Shown: positions 33,165 to 44,426 of the stretch, piece after piece
How positions within the stretch are numbered: the first letter of the stretch is position 1
Layout: each line of letters starts with the position of its first letter
Source: Ypsolopha sequella
Lineage: Eukaryota; Arthropoda; Insecta; Lepidoptera; Ypsolophidae
Direction of reading: 5' to 3'
DNA: 64,000 nucleotides
Assembly (NCBI GenBank): GCA_934047225.1
Contig: OW204005.1
Coordinates: forward strand, 19,848,396-19,912,395
Program-made: the position numbers and the translations under genes
Notes under the pieces: generated by a model
Told to the model about the DNA's origin: nothing
What the model saw: only the letters and a program-made list of their open reading frames with translations
Database searches by the model: none

Positions 33165-34836
33165 GATGACTTGGTTTCGTTTCAATTGGTTTATTTTATT
33201 ACCCCATGCAACGACAATCTATCTGTCTGTACAGATAGGCCAGTACAAGAGATAGGTATGAAGTCAGCCATAGATGGTGTCGCAGTTGCGCAGTATTTAG
33301 CTTTGAATAGCGGGGGAATACTGCGCAAGCATAAACAAATGCGCAGGAGATCCACTCAAGGCTCCATACCAAGCTAAATGCACATTTTATTTGTATTTTA
33401 TTAAATTTGTTTTGTATTTTATTATTTGTATATACCTAATATATATATGTTATAAATAAAAGACGACATATTTAAAACATTTGTTGATCTGAAAACGTGA
33501 TTTAATTATTTCGCTGCATACAGAGTGCTAGGAAAAGTACTTCGTTCCTTTAAACCACGTGTGCTATAGGTATAACAAAGTATGTTAGGCGTGTTTAATT
33601 TTTTTTAAATGTATATATATATATATATATATATTTAAACTTTTCATTAAATTGTTCAACCCTAGTCCAGAACTCAACATAGCGCGCCGCGCGTCGGTGT
33701 AACTTGTGGTACAGTCAAGCTCAGCTCGGGTTAGACACTTTGAACTTTGTACCGTTCTTATGCCACGCGCAATAACATCTTCAATGGTGCTTCGAGTGTT
33801 TAACCGAAGCTTAACTTAACTTGTATGCATAGGTGCATGCGAGCTTAGGAATAGGGCTAACAACTGGATTTGTTTTTTTTATCTGGATTTTTTTTATTTT
33901 TATTTTATTTATGTGTTTAATGCAATGTACTTCACTTATACAAAACGAGGTTTAAAGGAATGAGGTACTTTTCCTAACATCCTATATAATCTTAAAATTA
34001 CATAAGCTCCAAATTGGCGAGCTTTTTCTTCATACATTAGCTGAAAAGACATTTGATTACAAGTCCTAATGTGGCCACAAATTGTGGCTATTCTTCATAG
34101 AAACGTTACTGACGTAGGTGGTATTTCCGGAAACTTTCGGTTTTTATAGCTACTTTGGTTGTTTTGTTGATTCTAATATTACCAGATTATTGTTTGCATA
34201 ATAGAGAATCCACAGAGCGAAAAAAAAACAAATTCGAAAAAATTCGTTATCAGTGGTTTTTCATTGATTGTCTAGATTTTCTCACAGCACACTTGCGACA
34301 TCATTTATTAAATACAATGTATTTACTACATGAGTGAGTTTGAATAGGAAAATCCTACTGTAGCGGTAAATTATTTTTATTATCAACCTAGAAGGCATCT
34401 AGAAGGCATCCTAGAAGGCTTAAAACCTAAACAAAACTAAAATCGAAAAAAAAAGCTGTCGGTCAAAATCGAAACTAATGCTGCTACCCTATCACTTGTT
34501 GCACAGCTGCGCCCCCCTGTCACTATCATCTACAAAAGATCAAAAGATCCTTGTAGCAGCACTATACTATATACCTACTAGACCAAAATGTATTCTAAAG
34601 CTAAAATATGATTCAATATGGAACAAAAAAAATTTTTTTTTTCTGTTTGCAACGCCAAATTACGTTTTCCGTGATTTTACTGATCTTTCCGATTTTTTCT
34701 CGATGATTGTGATACTTGTATCAAATCTGAAAAATTATAATTAAGTTCAACTCCTTAACTACCTACACAAATTTTATTTGTTAAAAATATTGTCCAAATT
34801 GTCCAAACGCGAGAGCATGTTTGGCGCAACCGACCC
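33165..34836. other. intergenic DNA downstream of the protease gene
   Basis: No gene recognised. An (AT)12 run lies at 33611-33634; the rest is AT-rich with short, unsupported open frames. Confidence 0.45.
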
Positions 34837-35310
34837 TTAAGGCGATTACCCTCGCCAAATTAGCAGCTCGATATTTGTCACTACAAATATCAACGGAAAC
34901 GACATTGAAATAACGTTCATATCAGCGCGCAATGCATAGTGGCTGTTACGACGCTCGCTGCGTCCTTGAGAGGGCGAAATAGGAGAAAATTATACTTTTC
35001 ACTTGGACGTGATTGCTCGATTGAATAATCTTATGTTATGTTTATAGCTATAAAGTTTATCTATTTATCAAAACATAGATGAATTCAATCGGCCAAGCCA
35101 CTCACGAGCAGTAGGGAATTTGAGGTCAAAAAACACCATTCAGTAAAAAAAAAATTCATGTAGAAGTTTTGGTGGTATGAAAAAGAAAACTGTTGCATAT
35201 GTTGTCTAAGAGTTGATTATTCATAATACATTTTTTCATTATTTTTGGTTTGGCCATAAACGAGGAGTAGGCTTTAGAAAGTACCCATTTGGCAATAGTA
35301 AGGCCCTTAA
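34837..35310 (+). mobile_element. TTAA-flanked MITE E, copy 2
   Basis: 474 bp, TTAA-GGCGATTACC at the left, AAGGCCC-TTAA at the right; same family as 29091-29554 in opposite orientation. Confidence 0.88.
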
Positions 35311-35375
35311 TAAGGCGACTAGCACTGTGAAATTGGCGGGAAAATCGTAAAAAGCATTGTATCACTAAAATTCAT

Positions 35376-35640
35376 GTTTTTGGGGTTCCGTACCCAAAGG
35401 GTAACCAACGGGACCCTATTACTAAGACTCCGCTGTCCGTCTGTCACCAGGCTGTATCTCATGAACCGTCATAGTTAGACAGATGAAATTTTCACAGATG
35501 ATGTATTTCTGTTGCCGCTATAACAACAAATACAAAAAAACGGAATAAAATAAATATTTAAGGGGAATCCCATACAACAAACATGTTTTTTTGCCGTTTT
35601 TATAGATAATGGTACGGAACCCTTTATTATATAGACCGAT
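35376..35640 (+). repeat. lepidopteran 'ggttccgtacccaaagggta' repeat
   Basis: Contains 'gggaccctattactaagact', 'tgtcaccaggctgtatctca' and 'gttgccgctataacaac', ending in 'ggtacggaaccc', the inverse of its beginning. I recognise this as a high-copy family across moths and butterflies. Confidence 0.8.
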
Positions 35641-37094
35641 AGCCGGACGTTTTAATTTCGACGTAACTTATGGTATTATTAAAATCCTTAGTTTTCGGAC
35701 AGTGGATAGGTTATGCATATTTGAAGCTTTGTTAAAAAAGTTAGAAATCTTAGAACGTTGCTTTAGGTATTAATTAGGTATTTGCAATTATTGAATCTGA
35801 AGTGTCATTACAAAATTAGAATTAAAAGTTTGGATTGTATCTGACATAAGACATGCGTATCTTGTTATTATTCATTTATTAGATAGATAGCATACATGGA
35901 ACATAGGTAAACTGAAAATTGTGAAATAGTCTTTCAATATAGTATTAGAGGGACCTGAGTATGTTTACATCAAATGGTATTATTTATCTTGACCTAAAAT
36001 AGAAATATTAGAAATTTATTTAGTATGCTTTTCGGTTTAATTAAGTTTCTTTTCATATTATGAGAAATACAAAATTAGAATTCAAAAGTTGGCAGCTACC
36101 TTATCATAATAACATACCCGATCATCATTCAAAACATTAGAAAAAATCGAACATGGAGTTTTAAGAAAACATGATTTCGATTATCATGGCATACAAAAAA
36201 CGCGCGGGGTGAAGCGCGGGGGCGGGGACGCTAGGCCGTGTGACGGTGTCGTGAGCTGGTCGGCTCGCTTTGTACCACTTTGTAGCCGTGGTGAGCGGAG
36301 AGCGCGAGATCAGCAAATAAAATGTTAAAGTTCATTTTTACTATGATAAAGTATGCAAAAAACATGTAAGGTCTTTGCCCGATTTTTTTTAGGGATTGTC
36401 AAGTGTCATTTTAACATTCATTTGCGATAGGTAATTTGTCCTTTGGTAAAAATTAAAAGCTCTAAAATGCTTAGTTTCTGAGACAATCAATACCTTAAGG
36501 TGGTAAAACCAACACAATTTCATACGATTTTATAATTGAATACATACCTTAATTACAACAAAACAGACTTCTCAAATAAGGCTTAAAAAATCAACGAAAA
36601 ATCTAGTTTTCGCATATGCAATAATATTAATTAAAAAATTGTTTTTTTATTACGCAATTAAAATATCAAAAGTATTCAAAACTCACAAGATTTTTGAGTG
36701 TATTGGTGAGATCTACAACCACATAGAAGTTCATGATAGGTGTACAAATACGTTTCATTCATAAAACTTTGTTCCGATTGTAGCACAAAACAATAACTTC
36801 TAATATTCTTAAATTTTATATGGATATAAAAAGCAATTGCTAATGTTTCAATTAAAATTATTTCGAAGTAACTTCATTAAAAAAAAAACACTTTTCTCAT
36901 AACTATTGGAAAAATCAGCGATCACATTTCTTAGAATATATTTTTTTTGTTTGTCACCGAACTTCAGTGTAAAGATTCGGAACGGTAGCGGCCGCCATGA
37001 CAGTGTCAACATCAGACTTACATCGCCGCAGCCGATGAACTTTGCATTGGGTGCAGAGTTATAAACGATCATTTCAAAAGTCGGACTTGTGAAT

Positions 37095-37192
37095 GTACAG
37101 TGGAGACCACATCAAGTTAGCCCCTACAGAGAAGAATATAAGATAGGTACAAAGTCCAATGTGTCTTACTTGATGCGGTCTCCACTGTACAT
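37095..37192. mobile_element. hairpin of about 98 bp
   Basis: 'gtacagtggagaccacatca' at the left and its inverse at the right, 23-bp arms around a loop of about 50 bp. Confidence 0.75.
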
Positions 37193-37199
37193 CCACTAG

Positions 37200-38720
37200 G
37201 GATGTACGATAAAAATTTTTTTCTCTTTGGAACTGAAGGTAGTACATACACCCTTTAGGGTTGTACCATAGGGGGTCAAAAATATATATATTTTTTTAAA
37301 TGTCAAAACTTTAACGGCCTGTATCTTCTAAACGGCTGGGGTTAGACCCATGTTGATACTTTTTGTTTGATCGTGATATAACTGATGTTAGGGTTATGCT
37401 TTTGATATAGTGATGTACCACTAGGGATGCACAATAAAATGTTGTTTTGGCCTTATCTTTGGAACGGAATGTAGTACCTACACCCTTTAGGGTTGTACCA
37501 TAGGGGGTCAAAAATATATATTTTTTTAAATGTCAAAACTTTAACGGCCTGTATCTTGTAAACGGCTGGGGTTAAACCCATGTTGATGGGTATCTAAGAA
37601 AAGGTCTCGCCGAGATCTACTCCTCCCAAGTGTCAAAACTTTGACGGTCTGTATCTCCTAAACGGTACAAGTTAGACCCATGTTAATGGGTGTCTAAGAA
37701 AAGGTCTCGCCGAGATCTACCCCTCCCAAGTGTCAAAACTTTGACGGCCTGTATCTCCTAAACGGTAAGAGTTAGACCCATGTTGATGGGTGTCTAAGAA
37801 AAGATCTCGGTGAGATCTATCCCCCCAAGTGTCAAAATTTCAAAGGCTCGTATCTCCTAAACGGCTGAAGCTAGACCCATATTGATGGTACTCTAACAAA
37901 AGGGCTTCACGAGATCTACTTAATGGTAAAATAAAAAATAAAAAAAGTCGTAATAAAAATAAAAAATAAAATTTCGCAAATTTTGATCGGCTATATCTCC
38001 CGAAAGGCTGGTGCTAGAGAAACCGAGTTTCGACTGTTGTAAATTGCTTGACAGGGGCTACGTGCCACAATCAAAAAAATTTACATTTGACAGGTTTTTC
38101 CGAATTCTCGTTTAGACCTTTCAAAAAACTGTTAAAACCTGTCAAATGTAAATTTTTTTGATTGTGGCACATAGCCCCTGCCAAGCCATTTACAACAGTT
38201 GAAACCCGTTTTCTCTAGCACCAGCCTTTTGGGAGATATTGGCCGAGCAAAATTTGCAAAATTTTATTTTTTATTTTTTTTACGACTTTTTTAATTTTTT
38301 ATTTTACCATTAGGTAGATCTTGTGAAGCCCTTTTATTAGAGTACCATCAATATGGGTCTAGCTTCAGCCATTTAGGAGATACGAGCCTTTGAAGTTTTG
38401 ACACTTGGGAGGGGTAGATCTCGGCGAGACCTTTTCTTAGACACCCATCAACATGGGTCTAACTCTTACCGTTTAGAAGATACAGGCCGTCAAAGTTTTG
38501 ACACTTGGGAGGGGTAGATCTCGGCGAGACCTTTTCTTAGACACCTATCAACGTGGGTTTAACCCCAGCCGTTTAGAAGATACAGGCCGTTAAAGTTTTG
38601 GCATTAAAAATATATATTTTTTGACCGCCTATGGTACAATCCTAAAGGGTGTCGGTACTACCTTCCGTTCCAAAGATAAGGCCAAAACAATTTTTTTATG
38701 TTGCATCCCTAGTGGTACAT
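37200..38720. mobile_element. foldback element with tandem-repeat arms
   Basis: The left arm (37200-38095) consists of units of about 100 bp ('ctgtatctcctaaacgg', 'agacccatgttgatgggtgt', 'ggtctcgccgagatctac'). The right arm (about 38140-38720) is its inverse with fewer units. The centre has 'aatttacatttgacagg' inverted. Arms built from tandem repeats are the design of Drosophila FB elements. Confidence 0.8.
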
Positions 38721-38819
38721 CATTATGTCAAAAGCATAACCCTAACATCAGGATCATCACTATGAAACAAAAAGTATCATTATTTAAAATCAAAAGGAAC
38801 CCTAATTTCATCATTTGAT

Positions 38820-39564
38820 CCATGATGGCAGTGAAAACCTTTTCACGACGCAACGCGACGTGTAGATAGGTACCATTATCTATAAATGCTGTGCATATCT
38901 GTTATAGATGTAAACATTAGTTTGAGAATTTTTCATGTGTATTATAAATGTTATGTGTTTACATTGTTGATGTGCCTTTTCTAATAAATAAATAAAAAAT
39001 AAATAAAAACGGCAAAAAAAACATGTTCGGTCACAAAATAACCACTTATAGAATTTTTACTCCGAATAACTAGCGAAAACAGGCGCACGCACGCATAGAC
39101 GCGTACGTACGACGATCTCGAAGATACTCGGGTCAATGCCAATACGAAATTCTGCCGAGATCATCATACGTACGCGTCTATGCATGTGTGCGTCTGTTTT
39201 CGCAACGTCGTCGTCGAGAAACTTAGCAAGATGTCTTTTTTAACATAAAATTTGCGGTCAAATATCAGGATTTATTTTCGGTTGTTTTTTTATTTCTTTT
39301 CCGTAAGTCAGCATTTACTATAATAGAATGTATGTAAGAAATCCCGAAAAATCCGGCACAGTGGTCCCAATTTGAAATTTTATATAATGAATATTTATAT
39401 TTCAAGTGACAAATACTGATTGGCAAATTTCTGTAAGTGATAGTTTTGGAGATAAAAAATAATCTTTTTTTTTTGTATGGAGAAAAACAATTTTTTTTTC
39501 TCAAAATGTTGTAAAGTGTCATGGGTGTGGCTTTAATATTATGAATAACCAAGTGATCCTCTAC
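38820..39564. other. stretch between nested elements
   Basis: Contains a G+C-richer inverted pair at 39072-39205 ('catagacgcgtacgtacgac' and 'catacgtacgcgtctatgca'). No gene recognised. Confidence 0.45.
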
Positions 39565-40038
39565 TTAAGGCGATTACCGTCGCCAAATTAGCAGCTCGAT
39601 GTTTGTCTGTATGAATATCGACGGAAACGACATTGAAATAACGTTCAAATCAGTGCACAATGCGTGGTGGCTGTTACGACGCTCGCTGCGTCCTTGAAAG
39701 GGCAAAATAGGAGAAAATAATACTTTTCACATGGGCGTCATTGTTCGATTGAATAATTCTATGTTATATTTATAGCTAACAAGTTTATCTATTTATCAAA
39801 GCATAAATGAATTAAATCACCTAAGCCGCTTAGGAGCAGTAGGAAATTCAAACCGAAAGACACCATTCAGTTGAAACAATTTTTCATATAGAAGTTTTGG
39901 TGGTACGAAAAAGAAAATTGTTGAATATGTTGTCCTTGAGTTGATAATCCATAATACATTTTTTCAATATTTTTGGTTTGGCCATAAAAGAGGAGTAGGC
40001 TTTAGAAAGTACCCATTTGGCGGTATTAAGGGCCTTAA
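39565..40038 (+). mobile_element. TTAA-flanked MITE E, copy 3
   Basis: 474 bp between TTAA at 39565 and 40035. Its right end touches repeat A copy 3. Confidence 0.88.
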
Positions 40039-40410
40039 TAGTAGTTTATGCAACAAGGGCGAAAAGGAATAAATTACAAGTGTTTTAAACGTAACCGAGT
40101 AATCTAATGCTCTTACAACCGTGTACCATACTACGTTTTTCAATGCATAGTGTGAGGAAATAAAACAAATATAATCAAAGAAAACAATTTAATTATTAAA
40201 GTTAAAAGTTAAATTGTTACAATTTTGCAAGTTAATGATTGGCTCAAAAGGAATGTATCCAGAGCCGTTAAACAATGGAAAAAAAAGTATAACATTTATG
40301 GTACACAGGAAAGGTTGCAGATTAGCCAACTTCTAGTAAATAAATAAAAAAAAAATAATAATAAAGCTCTAGGGGCAAAATAATCGGCTTTTTTGTTTAG
40401 TTTTGAAAAA
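40033..40410 (+). repeat. interspersed repeat A, copy 3
   Basis: Matches copies 1 and 2, with an extra roughly 50-bp AT-rich insertion near 40165-40230, starting exactly at the end of MITE E copy 3. Confidence 0.8.
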
Positions 40411-40551
40411 AATATTTATAACGTTTGCGGCCGCATGAGAAATTTGTGGTCAAATATCAGGATTTATTTTTGGTCGTTTTTGGAACATGACACATATAAT
40501 TTTAATGTATTTTCCGTGAGTCAACATTTACTTTAATAGAATGTATGTGAG

Positions 40552-40790
40552 ACACTTTCTTCCTGAAACAATATGTTATCTAGAAGTCGGCGTATTTCCT
40601 ACAATATAGCGACATTAAAAACCAATATAAGAGCGCCGACTTCTAGATAACATAATGTTTCAGGAAGAAAGAAGTCGGCAAAAGTGTTGCTTCGGTACCA
40701 TCGGTCATTATAGAATTATTATTAACTTTTTAGTGAATGACTGCTGTAACTATTGAAGTCGGTTATTATTTTTTTGTTAAAAGTTTTGTA
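40552..40790. mobile_element. foldback MITE, left-truncated second copy
   Basis: Right arm and centre of the element at 1689-2034; about 105 bp of the left arm are missing. Confidence 0.82.
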
Positions 40791-41189
40791 ACAATACAAT
40801 GTCGGCCCTTAGCCGAAATAAGGCAAAATATAATAAATTTTTACTAACGGTTTTCTTAGTGGGTACCTTATTTCTTTCTTTTTAGGTGAAATTTTCAAAG
40901 GCATTTTAGAGGCATTATTTTTATTAGGTACCAAAGTTCGGCCGCCTTAAAACAGGAGGGTGTAAATCTGATCATGTACTTTCATTCCTTACCTATTGAA
41001 TATCTTATTAAATATTTCTTTTGCAGCAGAAAACATTTTTTGGCGGCAAAAGAAATATTTAGATGACGAATGATTCCCTCCCACAAATAACGCACTTTTC
41101 ATTCATCTTGACGGATCGCCATCTACTCACACGCCGCCTCGCCGCTTTGTGAATTGCGTGCGAGCAAACTCCATCCGTCGCTGATTGGC
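40791..41189. other. no feature recognised
   Basis: AT-rich until 41100, then a GC-richer stretch leading into the right long inverted arm. Confidence 0.4.
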
Positions 41190-41770
41190 ACGTGGCGTGG
41201 AGTCCGCCCCGGCCCCGCGCTGCACCCCGCACCTTTGTTTGTATGCCATGATCATAGAAATTATGTTTTCTTAAAATTACGGGTACGAATTTTTCTAATC
41301 TTTTGAATGTTGATCGGGTATGTTATTATGATAAGGTAGCTGCCAACTTTTGAATTCTAATTTTGTATTTCTCATAATATGAAAAGAAACTTAATTAAAC
41401 CGAAAAGCATACTAAATAAATTTCTAATATTTCTATTTTAGGTCAAGATAAATAATACCATTTGATGTAAACATACTCAGGTCCCTCTAATACTATATTG
41501 AAAGAGTATTTCACAATTTTCAGTTTTCCTAATTTCCATGTATGCAATCTTTCTAATAAATGAATAACAACAAAATACGCTTATTTTATGTCAGATAAAA
41601 TCTAAACTTTTAATTCTAAGTTTGTAATGGCCCTTTTAAATTAAATAATTGCAAATACCTAAATAATACCTACAGCAACATCCTAAATTTTCTAAGTTTT
41701 TAATATAATCTTTAAATATATATACTTAATTAATCCTGCAAAGATAAACAATTTTAATAATATCATAAGT

Positions 41771-42326
41771 ACGAATCGTACTGCTACGCGCCTAATAAAC
41801 CACATCTACCTATCGATGAGTTCTCTATTTTATTTCGTATTTGAGAAATGGGTAAAACATTTTTTTTTTCATGTTTTTGTACTACGTATGTACTACAGGT
41901 ATCTCGGACTTCGTATAATGACAATGGAAGTTCTCTTAATTTGGTAAGTAAGAACAAATAACCCAACATTAATCCCTTTATTCTTTATTGTACACACACA
42001 TAGAAACATGGGTACATATAATATTTAATTTAAAACAATATGCACATTGGCGTGCTTATCTCCAAGAAGAGATTTCTTCCAGCAAAACAAAGAGGAAATA
42101 ACAAAAAAAGTATTTTTACATCGAGTAATAATCATAAAAGTGCACAAAGAGATATGCTTTCTATAAAAATAATATATATATAAATATAATACATAAATAT
42201 GAATACATAATATAATATTATTTAACTAAACAGACAGTGAAAAATAATGTTCTTTCATTATTAATATATTAATATTTATTATCCAATAACCTGTAATTAA
42301 CATAACAAACATAACAAATAGAAATA
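41771..42326. other. intergenic, AT-rich
   Basis: No gene or repeat partner recognised inside the window. Confidence 0.4.
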
Positions 42327-42596
42327 CAAGGTAAATTTTTGATCATCGTCTAAATTCATGCTGGAAGCTTGGTAAGGGATCAATCAGCAACATGAGTCGA
42401 TAACAATTTTTGTGACATTCGCATAATGAAATTTCGACTTCCCATAGTTAGTAACTCATTCCCAGTCCTGAGTGAATCACTATGGGTAGCGAAATTTAAT
42501 TTTATGAGTTTTACTAAAATCGTTATTGGTTCATGATGCTGATTACTTACCAAGGCTCAAGTATGAATTTGGACGTGCACAAGTCACCTTGTATAT
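42327..42596. mobile_element. inverted-repeat MITE of about 270 bp
   Basis: Ends 'atacaaggt' and 'accttgtat'; internal arms of about 60 bp ('aaattcatgctggaagcttg' against 'caaggctcaagtatgaattt') are inverted. Confidence 0.68.
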
Positions 42597-42637
42597 TCCT
42601 AAAATTAAAACTAAATAATCCTGTAAATACTGAAAAC

Positions 42638-42853
42638 TTAAACTAAAGACATAAAAACTAAATTAAAAAACATTGTCAAGTTCGCTGCTGTCGTGCGGGG
42701 AAGTACCCAGCAGGCTGGCAGCGTTACCTCGTTGTATGGCCAGACTGATTCTCTGGCCGAGGTAAGTCCCAGCCTGAGGGTCCTCGGCGGTATTGACCAG
42801 GCGTTTCGACAAATATTTGTATAAAAATGTGCACTCGACGCCGAAGGGCGCAA
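42638..42853 (-). pseudogene. repetitive ORF C-terminus (LAIQRGN family), second locus
   Basis: In one - strand frame: LGQRISLAIQRGNAASLLG, then SPHDSSELDNVF and a stop; the upstream part matches the KRLV(D/N)T motif of 10816-11133. Same family as the ORF split by the P-like element. Confidence 0.5.
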
Positions 42854-42990
42854 ATTATATAACTGCTATATTTAAAAAAAATTTTAGTAACTATAGTCCG
42901 TGTTTTTATACATGACGTAAGTAGTAAACAATGCTCACTCCATCACTTATCACGACATTCCGAAATAATCATGCAACGTAGATTACCACA

Positions 42991-43464
42991 TTAAGGCCCT
43001 TAATACCGCCAAATGGGTACTTTCTAAAGCCTACTCCTCTTTTATGGCCAAACCAAAAATATTGAAAAAATATATTATGGATTATCGACTCTAGGACAAA
43101 ATATGCAACATTTTTCTTTTTTGTACCACCAAAAATTCTATATGAAAAATTGTTTCAACTGAATGGTGTTTTTTGGCTTGAATTTCCTACTGCTCCTAAG
43201 CGGCTTAGGTTATTTAATTCATTTATGCTTTGATACATAGATAAACTTGATAGCTATAAATATAACATAAAATTATTCAATCGAACAATGACGCCCATGT
43301 GAAAAGTATTATTTTCTCCTATTTTGCCCTTTCAAGGACGCAGCGAGCGTCGTAACAGCCACCACGCATTGTGCACTGATTTGAACGTTATTTCAATGTA
43401 GTTTCCGTCGATGTTCATACAGACAAACATCGAGCTGCTAATTTGGCGACGGTAATCGCCTTAA
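42991..43464 (-). mobile_element. TTAA-flanked MITE E, copy 4
   Basis: 474 bp, TTAA at 42991 and 43461, opposite orientation to copies 2 and 3. Confidence 0.88.
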
Positions 43465-44123
43465 GTTACAGACACTAGTTTACACACTCATGCATTAATT
43501 ATCACTGAAAAATGCTTTAAATTGTCATTTTAAATAACATCGTCATTTTACAGAATTTCTGTACACAGACAAAATAAATTCACAGAAGAGTTTGATATTT
43601 CATTCTAGGGATGGGATAACGTATCGTGAATGAAAGATCGATATGCGAGATGACGAAATGTTTTTGTCGATTATAGGATAGAATAGAATCATGTTTATTT
43701 GAAACATTATATATATATGGTACATTAAATTATAGTTAAAACTTAAAGTTAGCACAGAATGTACCAAAAAGGTCTCCGCTCAGCTTATTGTCATGACAGG
43801 GCCATGGCGCTGATTTTTAGCGGATGCCTAGTACTTATATTAAACATAAATTGGTGTATAAAATGTAAAACAATGAGTTTATAAATACTGCACAAAAACG
43901 AAATACAGTTAGGTTTACAATGAGAAAGTTCGACTTACATTCGTTTATCGACGGCGAGATATTTATTCGACTTCGAAAAAATAATCGCGATTAATCGAGA
44001 CAATCGATAAAAATATCCGTCATTGCGCATCGCTTCCCATCCCTACGAAATGTCAAATTTTATTGGTATGCCATTTTTGTTTATCACTTACGTCAAGTAT
44101 AAAAACACGGACTATACGTACAA
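43465..44123. other. intergenic DNA 3' of the P450 gene
   Basis: Near 43680-43860 'gaatcatgtttatttgaaa' and 'gcgctgatttttagcgga' look like the tail of a LINE on the - strand. No gene. Confidence 0.4.
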
Positions 44124-44261
44124 CCCGGTCAAATTATCTCGAGACCTCGCTGGAATGCGAACCACCCGCCCCCGTTCTCCTTTCACCTCCCCGCGCTCTG
44201 TATCTGAGCGCCGACGCGACGTGACGTCATCGACGCCAGGTCTCGAGATAATGTGACCGGG
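44124..44261. mobile_element. 138-bp MITE at the 3' end of the P450 gene
   Basis: Ends CCCGGTCAAATTATCTCGAG and its near-exact inverse; GC-rich interior. It begins 10 bp behind the P450 stop codon, so it probably contributes the 3' UTR or the cleavage region. Confidence 0.82.
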
Positions 44262-44270
44262 ATATAAGTA

Positions 44271-44276
44271 TTTATT
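44271..44276 (-). terminator. poly(A) signal overlapping the P450 stop codon
   Basis: AATAAA made from the last Gln codon, TAA and one following base on the - strand. Confidence 0.5.
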
Positions 44277-44426
44277 GTCTCAATTCAACTGAAATGTTCT
44301 GCCCCTCCACCGGTGTTAGCATAACCTCAAATTTCAGTTTGAGTTGCGCCTCTCTCCTGCCTACTCGATAGTGACGTACAAAGTATGCGAGTGTTGTCTT
44401 CATTGACATCATTGCATAGGTCCGTC
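44272..44426 (-). CDS. P450 last exon
   Basis: 155 nt: [20 protein letters not shown] (L helix) to SVELRQ and TAA at 44274-44272. The acceptor TTTTTTCAG precedes it. Confidence 0.94.

Larger units (their letters stand above)
35650..41770. mobile_element. region of about 6.1 kb bounded by inverted arms of about 580 bp
   Basis: 35650-36235 is inverted at about 41190-41770, including 'ggcagctaccttatcataat' and 'agagggacctgagtatgttt' and a GC-rich inner end ('gcgcggggtgaagcgcgggg'). The inside carries several nested insertions and no coding sequence. The design resembles long-TIR DNA transposons (for example Mutator-like); no transposase is visible. Confidence 0.65.
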
